The notes beneath the pieces are model-generated. The model ran no database searches. It was not told the origin of the DNA and saw only the letters and a list, made by a program, of their open reading frames with translations. The position numbers and the translations under genes were made by a program. DNA of 64,000 nucleotides from Lateolabrax maculatus (taxonomy: Eukaryota; Chordata; Actinopteri; Acropomatiformes; Lateolabracidae): NCBI GenBank assembly GCA_031216445.1, contig CM062211.1, positions 18,885,001 to 18,949,000 of the forward strand, read 5' to 3'. Positions 22,234 to 34,362 of the stretch are shown piece after piece (the stretch's first letter is position 1; every line of letters starts with the position of its first letter).

Positions 22234-25200
22234 TGTGTGTGTGTGTGTCTGTGTGAGTGCTCAGACTTTGATGACAAGGCCGCAGATCGAGGCGATGGAT
22301 CCTCTTCCTGCTGAAACTTTTCCTGTCGTCCTCATGTTCAAAACAGATAAATCACTTTAAAGGAACAGTCCCACTGTTTTGTGTCCCAGTGTGTGGAAGT
22401 TAGTCTCTGTGCTCATGTTAGCACATATTTCCACAAATATCCTCCTCCTTTAAAAACCATTAAATAAATCAGTTAAAGGTGTTTTGAAGCCTGTTTTCTG
22501 ACTGTGTGTTGTTGTATCTTCAGGGCCGTCGGCGGTGAGCGGCCTGGCGGTGACCTCCAGGACCGACAGCAGCCTGGGCCTTTCCTGGCAGGCCGGCCCG
22601 GGCAGGACGCAGCGCTTCAGGCTGCAGCTGTGGGATCACGCAGGTACGTCGGCCATGTTTCATCCCCAAGAAGAAGAAGAAGAAGAAGAAGAGCAGGACA
22701 GGACGATGCACTGCCATGTTTAAGACATCGTTTCGTTACTTGATCTGTGTTTCAACCGGACATTTGAATGTTTATGATAGATCTCCAGCTGCAGTGATGC
22801 ACATGTTTTAGCTTTAAAAAACGATCGGACAAAAGTCTACTCAAGCCACCTTCTCATATACACTGGATGAGATTTAATGAGTCACTTGCATCTTGAAAAG
22901 ATTAAAGATGACAAAACAAGGCAGATAAATTTGATTTTATTGAATTAAATTATATATTTTTTTAAGTTAAACCCACTCCCGACTCTCACACCAACATGCA
23001 GAGATATCTCCTCTTCTGTCAACTATTGTTATCTCGTCTTCTTGTTTCCATAAAAACAAAGTTCAGGGAAAAAAAAGAGCAATATAATAGACAATACACA
23101 TGAAACAGAACCTTAAAAAGTTGTGCCATATATACATGCACATACGTTTCACAGCTGTGTGCACAAAACCATCAAACCAACACACTTTTAGACTCTAAAA
23201 ACACCAAACTTCGAAGTTAGTTTGGCAAGTTATCATGAGAACGATTCACTTCTGTAAACATGTGCTGTAGAGTTTCAGGGTTCCTGCGCCGTCAGAGGCT
23301 GAATCCTCCCACTCGGTTTTCACTTCTTCTTCTTCTCGTCTGCAGATCTGCTGAGGAACGAGACGTTAGAGAGCACGGCGACGCAGCACACGCTCCTCGG
23401 CCTGACGCCGGGACGCCTGTACAACGTTACCATGGTGACGGAGGCCGGCGGGCAGCAGAACAGCCGGACGATGGAGGCTCAGACAGGTACGGAGAGAGAA
23501 GAAGAAGAAAGTCAGGAAGGAGGAAAGGAAGGAAAGGAATCTTATATCTGAATCTCTTTCTAGTTCCCGCTGCTGTTTCCAACTTCACCGCCGCCCACAG
23601 CAACAGCACAAGCTTCTCGTTGTCATGGCAACAGCCCGAAGGCGACCTGGACGCGCTCGTCGTCAGCCTCCCGACCAATGGCACGAGCCGCTGGGAGACA
23701 ACGCTCCCTCCAGATGCCACGGAGGTCGCTGTTGATCAGCTGACTCCCGGCTCTGCCTATCAGGTCGTGGTGACATCCAGGAGCGGCGAGCTGACGAACC
23801 AATCAGAAATCACCGTCCGGACAGGTGAGACTTCTTTTTCTTTTTCCTTTGTTTCCTTTTCCTCTCTTTTCTTCATCCCGTCTTCGTCTCGTCTTCAGCT
23901 CCAGCGGCGGCGTCCCTGCTGTCCCTCTCCCCCTCATCCTCCGGTGGCCTCCTCCTGTCCTGGACGCCCCCCGCGGGTCGCTGGGAGAACTACAAACTGT
24001 TCCTGTTTGACGGCTCCCAGCAGTTAGTCAGCGCCGGTCCGGACCGAGAGGCAGCGAACTTCAGCTTCCCTGGGACGGGACTAACGCCTGGGAGGCTGTA
24101 CAGAGCTGTGCTGAGAGTGGAGAGTGGAGGGCTGACGGCTGAGAGCAGCTGTGAAGGAGCAACAGGTCAGACTACTGCAGAGAACTACAGAAATATGACC
24201 AAACATATTTATATTTATATTATATATAAATATATATAACTGCAAAAATGAGATAAAATGTCAGTACATGACATAAAATAGAAAAACATAAATATGTAAT
24301 TATATGACAGAAAAAATACACATCACTACAGAAAATATAGAAACAGACATTTCTCCAGAAATGAATCCAGAGTTTACAGAAGAAAGGATGTTAGACTCAC
24401 CTGAACCTGGACTCACCTGAGTGAACGTCGCTCCTCGTCCTTCTGTCTCTGCAGCTCCGGCCCCGGCGTCGGACCTCCACATACGGCACTCGGACGAGAC
24501 CTCGCTCAGCGCCATGTGGCGCCACGCCCCCTCTGGGTCACGTGACAGCTACTTCCTGACCCTCCGCCACGGTAACCATCGCGATGCCGTAGATCATCCC
24601 ACCTGAGGCAGATCATTTTTCATTATTCTAATGATCACTTCCTGTATCTGGCAGGTAACGTCACCGTGGATACCAGGACGGTGGAGCCGAACATGAGGGA
24701 GTGCACGTTCAATGTGCTCACACCTGGGAGGCTGTACACCATCACCGTGACGACCAGGAGCGGGAAACTGAACACCTCTGTGTCGGTGGAGGGGAGGACA
24801 GGTGTGTTCACATGTTTGTATCTGATGATGTTAATGATCATGATGTTGTCAGACGCTCAGAGAAACAATCTGAGCCTGTCAGTGGAGAAATGTATGCACA
24901 TATAAATGTACAATAATAATGCATTATGAGGACACAGAGGTCATCTCCTTTGTTTTGTTTTGTTTTTTTTTTTTTTTTCCTTGGAATTTGAGGATCAGAA
25001 GTGCAGTTAAAGTTTTATAACTTAGTTGCACATTATGGAGTTTTTAAAGGCAGGTACCTTGTTTTATTTTGCCAATAAGTATGAAGATTTATAGGCCTAG
25101 AAAAAGGAAAAATAGATAAATGAATATATACAGTGAAGTAATGTTCCTCCCTAGCTTTTAGTCCATCATGTAGTGAAGCTCAAGTGTTTTTTATTATATA

Positions 25201-27351
25201 TAGTTATTATAGTACAGCTGAATGAATTAAATATGGAAAAATATAATTTTACAGATGCTGTTTAGGGTCCCGGTCCTCACAAGTCTAGTAACTGTGTGTG
25301 TGTGTGTGTGTGTGCGTGTGTGTGTGTGTGTTGCAGTTCCCATGGCGTTGCGTACCATCACCCTGAGAAGCTCTGGGGTCAACAGCCTCCAGGCATCATG
25401 GGAAAGACCACCGGGAGACGTGGACTCGTACTCGCTGACCCTGCTGCGAGACAGGTGAGCGTCACTTAAAGGTGAATTTCAACATTTGTGTCGTCTTCGC
25501 TGGAGTCTCGGCGTGCTCGGCGACGGGTCGGCGGGGAGTGTGAACGAGTGAACGAATGAGTGAATGAGTGAATGAACTCACATTTTCCCTTCTCAGTGTT
25601 GTGGTCCAGAACTTCAGCGTTCCGGTTGGTTCTTCTTCTCTGCTGCTGCCTGGTTTGACTCCCGGCGCCCTCTACAGGCTGCAGGCCGCCACCGTCAGCG
25701 GGGCGCTGCAGTCTGAAGCCGTCCGCCTGGAGGGACGCACCGGTGAGTTAAACTATCGCCTCTCACATGATTAGTGGGACTTTATGCAGGTGATGCTTCA
25801 TTCTGTGAGCCTGTAACGTCTCAGTGATTCGTTAAGGAAGTCTCCTTGAAGGAATGATGTGTTTTGGCTCAATTTAATTTAATGTGTTCCGACTAAAAGA
25901 CTCATTAGGTGAAGCTGGTAATTGATTGAAATAAATTCCAATTTAACACATAATTAGTACCAAATTACATGTTTAACTTTTCAGAAAACTTGAAGTTTTG
26001 AATACCTTTAGACCAATAAAATAAAAAATAAATAAAAGCTTCTGTATTTTTCCTCCAGACTTTAATTCCTTAGTGCAATAAGGGCCTTTATTCTCTCTAG
26101 TTTTAAGATACTGTCACAAAAAAAGAAAAAAGGGGAAACTACGTCCAGTTGTTTCACTTTTATTCCCCAAATTACCACAGATTAAGTCTCCACTAAAAGC
26201 TTTTCTCTGTTTGTCTCTGTGAGGAAAAATATTTATTAACAACAATGTGGGAAGTTTGTTTCCTCCAGAACTACGAGTGCTGTTATTGTTGTGAGACTGT
26301 TTGATTGTCCGTCAGTCAGACTCTTATTGTGTCGAGACAATATTCCCACGCAGGACTCGTGTTGTTTCCCCTCAAACATTCAGCTGCTGTCAACGGGAAA
26401 AACTCAGTGACCCAAACAGCAGCGAACACAAGAGGAGAGTTTACAAACGGACAAACGCAACATACGAGAGAGTAACTGGAACTGTTTTTATTATTTAGCT
26501 CATATATGTTTGTAATAATATAACCATATATGAAAATAAAGACCTGTTTACAGACAATTCTGAGGAAATTAAATATAACATCAGAAAGTTTGTATCGCAG
26601 CTTTCAACAATAGTTCAAAGTGTCAGACAAACATAAGAAGAAAAAAGAAACCCGAGACAATATCAAAGGGCATGTAGTCCCGTCAATCCAGATCCCTTAA
26701 AGTCAGAATCTGTGATCCAAATATAAAACTCAGGAGCTGATCAATAAACAAAAGTCTCAAACTGAGTAGAAACAGAGCTGTGAGCTGTGAGTTTTATTGT
26801 GAAAATTCTTTGATTATTGAGTCTGAAAGTTCATTCTTGAAGTTTAACAACAACAACAAAATAACACAAGGTCCAATTAGAAGCTTTTTCCAGAGCTTTC
26901 AACCTTATTTTGTGGTCTTCATCAGTGAATGAAGTTGGCTCAGTAACACACCCGAGGAAGAACTTTGATCAAGTGACATAAGTGACAAATTAACAATTCG
27001 ACTGATGAAAACCATGAGATGTGGTTGAAAGCTACAGTTTGCTGTTAAGCAGATATTTATTATGGAGATTTATGTAACCACTTTATGTAAATAATATATA
27101 AATGAATAAATTACCTCTTTAAAGGGAATAAAACAGATTTTAGTTGTAATTGATCAGGTGATTTATGTTTGAACATATATTAAATATTTGTTTCCTTTGT
27201 TTCCTCGTTTATCATCATCGTTATTATTATCATCAAAAATCATCATTTACAAATGGACGCTGTTTATCTGAACCTTCATGGATTTACAGAAGTGTGAGTG
27301 TGAGTGTGTGAGTGTGTGTGTGTGTGTGAGTGTGTGTGTGTGAGTGTGTGT

Positions 27352-27408
<57 letters not shown>

Positions 27409-27528
27409 AGGAGTGTATTATGTGATAACATCAGAGAGTTTTTTAGAACAATAGCTGAAATACCAAAAGGAGGTTTGGAATGAAACACACACAAAGACAC
27501 TCCCAGTGCTCCGCTGAAAGGCTTCCTG

Positions 27529-27583
<55 letters not shown>

Positions 27584-30500
27584 ACACAGAGTCTGTCCTG
27601 AAAATAACTGGGACATTATGTAGGAACACAATAGGTGCTCTGAGCAGGAAGTGTGTGTGTGTGTGTTCACTTGCCAGCCAATCAGCATTCAGCAAAAACA
27701 AAAACGATAACCGGCGCCGTCTAGCAGGAACATTTTGTGTGCGAGATGTTCTGATGATGGCGAGAGGTGGTTAGCTCACTGTCATTTTGTATTTAATTAA
27801 ATATTATATTAAATATTATATTTAATATTATATTAAATATTATATTAAATATAATATTAAATACTCCCCCTGGTGGCTCGTTGATAGTTGAGCCTTTTGT
27901 AGAGAAATCAGAATAAAATTATTCCTCTTCTGTAACCACCGTCATCTTTTACTTTCAGCCCCGGCGTCGGTCTCCGAGGTAACCGTCGCCAACGGCGGCA
28001 GGACGGACGCTCTGCAGGTGTCGTGGCGCCCCTCGGTGGGCGTGGTGGACAGCTACCTGGTCCGTCTCCAGGATGGGAGTCAGACCATCCACACGCTGGC
28101 TGTGTCCCGCTCCTCGCCACCCGAGTGCTCCTTCAGCTCGCTGGTCGCCGGGCGACTGTACTCGGTCGTCATAGTGACGAGGAGCGGCAGCCTGGAGAAC
28201 GCCACCACAGCTCAAGCACGAACACGTGAGGAGGATTCATGATTACTGACGTGTGGCGGTTTTGTTAATGTGCTTTTTGTACTTAAACCCACACTTGTTG
28301 TGCATGTTTATAGTGTAAAGTGTAGAGAGACGACATCAAACATGCGTGTTGTGTTTTAACAAACGTGTTGCAGAGCCGGCGACTGTGCAAAGCCCAACAG
28401 CGATTCACTCTGCAAGAGACGACTTCCTCAAGGTGGGTTAGTCACAAGTGTAACTTATGACCTATAACTTTTTTATATATATATGTATATATATTTATAT
28501 ATTTTCTTTGTACTATGAGTAGAAGTATTGAGTAGAAGTATCGTGGTGCGTTCAGGTGTACTGGCGTCACGCAGCTGGAGATCTGGACCGTTACGTGGTT
28601 CTGATCCGTTACAACCACAGCACGCTGCAGAACAAAAGCGTCTCGGCCGGACACAACGAGTGCGTCTTCTCGTCTCTGACGCCGGGGAGACTCTACACCG
28701 TCACCGTGGAAACCTGGAGCGGAGACTACGTCAGCAGTGTCTCCACCGACGGACGCACCTGTGAGTCCGAAACTGGGAAGCAAATACAACGTGTTTCATT
28801 TCAGTATTTTGTATTGATTGTTTTGAGTTGATGACGTGTTTCCCTTCCAGTTCCAGCGGCTGTTGGGAATCTGTCGCTAGGCAACGCAGGAACAGGTGAT
28901 CTGACTGTCACCTGGAGCCCCGCCCCTGGAGACGTGGACCACTATGAGGTGTGTCTTTGTCAAATAAAATAAAATAAATGTCCACGTGTCTCAACACACA
29001 AAGATAGAACTGAGTTTAATGACCTGTCTTCCAGGTCACTCTGCTCTTCAACGACACGCGGGTTTTCCCTCCGGTCACGTTGGGCAGCGAGGTGCGCCAT
29101 CACCGGCTGACCTCTCTGACCCCCGGGCGGCTTTATAAGATCGTGGCGTCGACGTTCAGCGGACCGTACCAGAGGGCGCAGTTCATCGAGGGACGGACAG
29201 GTGAGACGATCAGGCAGCTTTCAGAAACTTTATTTTAAAGTCCAGTTTGCTGAACACTGACTCTCCTCTCCAGTTCCCAGCGCAGTGAGGAACCTCCGCC
29301 TGGCGCCTCGGCCCGGCCTGAAGGACTCCGTCGGGGGGCTGGTCGTCTCCTGGACGCCTGGAGACGGAGACCTGGACATGTATATCGTCTCCCTGTTAAC
29401 CTCCGTAAGTCCAACTGGATTGTGTGCAGTACAAATAAATAAAATAAAGCCTGAAGTGGATCCTCGGGGGAACCACGCGAGAGGCTGAGAAAGGGTCAAT
29501 TATGATTGATTAGAAAACTAAATGTGGATGATTGGAAGGATCAATAGATGGGGAAACAGACGATAGATGAATCTATAGTTGATTGGCTTATGAATTCTGT
29601 TCCTGTCTCCAGGACGGAGTTGTTGTCGAGACTCGCCCTGTCCCCAAACACGTCTCCTCCTTGGACTTCCTGGATCTGACCCCAGGCCACGCCTACAACA
29701 TCACCGTCCAATCACTAAGCGGGATGCTGGCCAATAGAAACACAGCCACCGGCAGGACCGGTAAGACACTGGACGATTAATCCGATTGATTTAAATTGGA
29801 GTTAAAGGGATAGTTCAAATTTTTTTAAGTGTGTTTGTTAATATCGGTTGAAGTGTACGCTATATTAAGAATATTTTCACCTGTTCACTTTGCCTCAGAC
29901 GGCCCGGGAACTGAAGCCGTCTTCACAGCCTCCTTTGACAAAAACAGTAATTTCACCTTGCAGAACATGGGAGTTGCTGGTCCGCTGCTGCCTCATACAG
30001 ATCGTTAACAAGTTATTTCAAATCCGAACTAACATGTTAGAACATCAAAATCACACAATAACACCAACTAACTAAATAATCGAAGCAGCAGAACATCAGC
30101 AACTCTCGTGTTCTGAGAGGTAAAATCACTGTTTTTGTCAGAGGAGTCTGGTGGCTGTGAAGACGGCTTTAGTTCCCCGTCAGAAAGATCAGAAATGGTC
30201 GTCTGAGGCAAGGTGAAGAGGTGAAAATATTCTAAATATATCATAATCTTAAACCGACAAACTATCCCTTTAACATTGATTATTATTGATGACTGTGTTT
30301 TGTCCCTCCAGCTCCGTCCAGAGTCACCGCCCTGCAGGCGGATAACGACCACACCACCCACAGTCTCACCGTCAGCTGGGAGAGGCCGCTGGGCGTGTTC
30401 GACGGCTACAGGCTGCTGTTAGCGGACGAGGCCGGCGTCGTTCTGGCCAATCGATCGGTCTCTGCGGAGAGTCGAAGCGAGCGTCTGGAGGGTCTGACCT

Positions 30501-33197
30501 CAGGGAAGTGGTACCGCGTGAGGGTGGCGACGCTCAGCGGCGGCGTCCCGTCGCTGGAGGCCACCACAGAGGGACAAACACGTGAGTCACCCTGAGACAC
30601 CTGGTTGGCTTCTTCTTCTCTTCCCCTAAACAATGTAAAAGTTTGAGCTGTTGAGTTAGAAATGTTATTGATCAGTCGACTATGATGCTTCGTTGTGTTG
30701 TTTGAGAAATCATGAATCCATCTCTAAATCAATCAATACGTCTGAAGGAGTCTATAAGCTGGAGGAAGTCAACAAAGTATCTGTTTTTTTGTTGGGTTGA
30801 TTGATTGATTGATTGTTTGATAGATAGATAGATAGATAATTGATCTGTCTGACAATAAAAGACTGCAATCAGCCAGTTCTGACATACTATTAAATCATTG
30901 AGGATAAAACCACAATTAAAGACGCAGTAAACGCTTGTTTGTTTATTTTCATTAAATAAACCAGAATCCATTTTTTCCCTCGTCTGTTGTCCAGGTCCGG
31001 CTGCAGTCAGTAATCTAACCATCACGTCGGCCAACGCCTCCTCGCTCTCCTTTTCCTGGCGTCCGTCCGACGGCCACGTCGACATCTACGACCTGTCACT
31101 CTACAGCGTCGCCGAGGCGACAGCCAATCACAGACAGGAGGCTGCAGGGGGCAGGAAGGAGCATCACCAGGTGGGATTTCACACACGAATAACGCATCAC
31201 GTATGTAGAAGTGAAACCCTGTTAAATGTATATTTGTGTGTAAATATTTCTGGATATGTGGTGAACTGCAGGCGGCGGGCGAGCTGGTGGACCTGCAGAA
31301 GGTCGGTGCAGCTGCAGACAGCTGCGTGTTCTCCGGCCTGCGAGCAGGAAGTCTGTACAGACTGCAGGTGGTGAGCTGGAGCAGAGGCATGAACAGCGAC
31401 TCCTCCGTACTGGCCAGAACGGGTCCGTCCACGATATTATCAAACTTACTTACATTACGTTCTTTTCAACACCTTCATTTTCTCCTCTTCACCATCATCT
31501 TTTATTGCTCTTCATCCTCCCTCTTTATCACATTCACTTTTGTTGTCGTCCGTCTTGCTTTCATCTTTCTTCTACATTTTAATTTAATCTTTTCCTCTCG
31601 TTTACCATCTTGTGCATCATCTTCATCTTTCTTCTTTGTTATTTTTACCTTTTTATTTTCCTTGCTCACCATCTTCTCTTTCTTCTCTTTCTTCTCTTTA
31701 GTCCCGTCTTCAGTTTCGTCTCTTCAGGTTCAGAGTTCAGGACGGACGGACAGACTGACGGTCAGCTGGCAGCACGGGGAGGGAACCTGGAGCAGCTATC
31801 AGGTAAACTGACTTTTTTTATCTAACCAGGTGAAAGTCTGACAGCTTTAGTTTGTTACAGATTTACAGTTTTCATCCCCTTCCTGTCCAGTGGCAGAACC
31901 TCGTATCTCCTCATGTGTTGATGGTGAACGTTTGTGATGAAGTGAAGGATGAAGAGTTCCTTTATGTGCTGAGAAAATTCTCCTTCTGAAGCTCAATAAA
32001 CTGTTTCAAACCCTCTGGGATCAGCTGGAAAAAGCATCGTCACAGAGCTGGAAACAGGCTGTTTAGAGATACGTAGTTCTCACAGGACGGCGACGCTACA
32101 AACACGTGATGATTTTATAGACCATGATGCATTGCTGCAGCTTGCTTGCTTGGATCAGAGTTAGTCTACATTAATAATCTGTAAAGATTTGTGGAAAACA
32201 ACAAAAAAGCTAAAAGTTTTAAAACGTCTTACAATTTGTTGTTTAGGTGGTTTTGTACGACGTTTCTGGAGCGACTCTGGGAGCCCAGACGCTCGGGGCG
32301 GAGCACACGAGGCACATGTTCTCTGGGCTGATCCCTGGTAGGCTGTACCGCGCTGAGGTCATCACACACAGCGGGGAACTGACCAATAACACGTCAGCAT
32401 TCGGACGCACCAGTAAGTCAAGTAAAAACACACAATTACAGATAAACACAGTTGTAGTTTATGACACTTTAATGATTCTTTTGTTTACTTTTATTTTTTC
32501 CTTCCAGCTCCAGATTCGCCCGTCCACCTGTCCGTCAAACAAGGGCCGACCAACGACACGATAGAGCTGTCGTGGTCCGGCCCCGCCTCCGGGGACCACG
32601 ACAGCTTCGGCCTGCAGTGGACTCCTGCGGACCGCCTGTCCATCACACAGACTGACCTGACCAGCCGCGTGGTGGGCGGGATGTTTCCGGGGCGACAGTA
32701 CAACTTCACCGTGACGACCATCAGCGGGGGCGGAGCCACGGGCGGGCCCACGGTCAGGAGTCAGCCAATCCAACGGAGCGTCAGGACGAGTAGGTGGAAA
32801 AAGACTTAAATTAGTTTTACAGACTTTGAAAAGTCACAAAATCGTCTTGAATTTGAGTAAATGAGGTCTGAACTTCAACTTCAACACTGACTACGTTTAC
32901 ATGCACAGAATATTATTATTATATATGGACAGAATTTCAGAAAGTAACTCTTCCTTTAAGGAGTGTAGTTGAAAGAGGAACTAGACTCTGGAAGAGAAGA
33001 TTCATGTTTTCCATGGAGGGACGCCGCCTCATGTTTCTCATTCCAGCCACTAGGTGGCAGCATAACAAAGGCTCTGTCCGTGAAATGAGACCATGGCGCT
33101 CTGCTGCCCGTCTGTCTCTCTGGTTTTGGATCCATTTTTAATCACATTCTGTTTGTCTTTGAGCTTTTGGCTGCAGGGATCAAAACTGAAGGGCCTC

Positions 33198-33230
<33 letters not shown>

Positions 33231-34322
33231 TATAAATATGTATACTGACCCAGTTTCTCATTTCTTTCAGCTGAGGTCGGCCAAAGAGGTGATGCAGTAT
33301 TTACCAGAAATAGTTACAGACACAGTCAAAGGCTTTATTTTGTCCAGGATTTATAAAATTATCTTTTTGAGTCTCATCACACAGTAAATATAAAAGATAA
33401 AAGACCGTTTTTGTTAATTTTATGTACTGACATTTATGACTGAGAGATCAGAACAAACTGGGAGGAAATCCTGGGAATGCACCTTTAATTAATGTTCCTG
33501 ATCAATACGGTTTTCTTCAGGGCAGAAGATAAATCAGTTCTTCTTCACCTTCGTCTTCACTTTAAGAGACACTTTGATCGTCAAACAACCTTTTATTTAA
33601 CCTTTAAGTCGTCAGTCAGCGTCTGTAGAAATACTGTCGAGTTTCAACCTTTCTGTGAAAGTAAAGAACAAAACTGTGACTCAGTAAAAAACTCTCCTTC
33701 TCACCTTTCCTCATGTCCTTCCTTCTCTCCTCCCCTCTCTCCTCCTCCTCGGCCCTCTCATTTCCTTTCCTTTTCTCCTCGTCTCCTGCACTTCTTCTCT
33801 TCTTCTTTCTCCCCTCTCGTTTCCTTCACTTTCTTCCTCTCCTTTCCCTTTTTTTTCCTTTCCTCTTTATCCTTACTTTATCCTCATCCCTTTCTTTCTC
33901 TCCTCGTTCTCTCTACTCCTTTCCTCTCATCTTTTCCTTGTCTCCTTTTTCTCTCCTTTCTTATTTCCTGTCCTCCTCTCCTTTCCTCTCCTCTTGTGTC
34001 CTCTCCTCCTCCCCTCTCTCCTCGTCTCCTTCAGGTCCGTCTCCTCTGAAGTCCATTCACTGCTTCCCTCACTCGTCCTCCTCCCTCTCCTGCTCCTGGT
34101 CGCCTCCATCATCCGACTTCGACTCCTACGAGGTCGAGTGTCGCCGCCACGACGACGGGGAGCTGACCTCGGCGCTGCGGCTGGCGGGGGGCGTCACCGC
34201 GGTAACGCTGGACCACTTGGAGGCGTACAGGAAGTACTCGGTGACGGTCCGGGTGTCGTCAGCCGGACAGACGAGTCCACCGGCGACACACACAACTGTC
34301 ACCATGATAGACCGTGAGCACA

Positions 34323-34362
<40 letters not shown>

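Larger units (their letters stand above)
20079..22523 (+). other. PTPRB intron 2, repeat-rich
   Basis: No FN3 exon was found in either half of this 2.4-kb intron. It holds a fragment at about 20255-20325 ('gatgaagaccatgcgac', 'gaagcgccagaaccagcg') that looks like a known fish interspersed repeat, TG tracts at 21304-21370, 21461-21510, 21643-21699 and 22191-22256, and a region around 20700-21300 without recognisable features. Confidence 0.6.
25743..27958 (+). other. PTPRB intron between FN3 domains 6 and 7
   Basis: No exon was seen in 2.2 kb. The intron contains a dispersed-repeat fragment at about 26862-27035 (matching phrases 'gagctttcaacc' and 'gatgaaaaccatgagatg'), the compound TG/AGTG tract at 27295-27408, a CA tract at 27533-27588, and an AT palindromic tandem at 27790-27863. 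Confidence 0.55.
27959..32412 (+). other. ptprb: PTPRB FN3 domains 7-13
   Basis: Domain 7: 27959-28225. Domain 8: 28374-28432 plus 28556-28760. Domain 9: 28851-28948 plus 29035-29200. Domain 10: 29274-29404 plus 29613-29760. Domain 11: 30312-30581. Domain 12: 30995-31170 plus 31272-31422. Domain 13: 31702-31802 plus 32247-32412. All split domains here are cut in phase 0, in the middle of the domain near the strand C-C' region. Domain borders are always phase 1. They match human domains 8-14; for example, FNDTRVFPPVTLGSE in domain 9 closely resembles the human segment with VFPP. The donor after 31422 (GTCCGT) is weak. Confidence 0.92.

Noticed and set aside
33492..34049. 185-codon Ser/Phe/Leu/Pro-rich frame before FN3 domain 15
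   Set aside because: It arises from the polypyrimidine tract; the real exon starts at 34035 in the frame fixed by splice phase.
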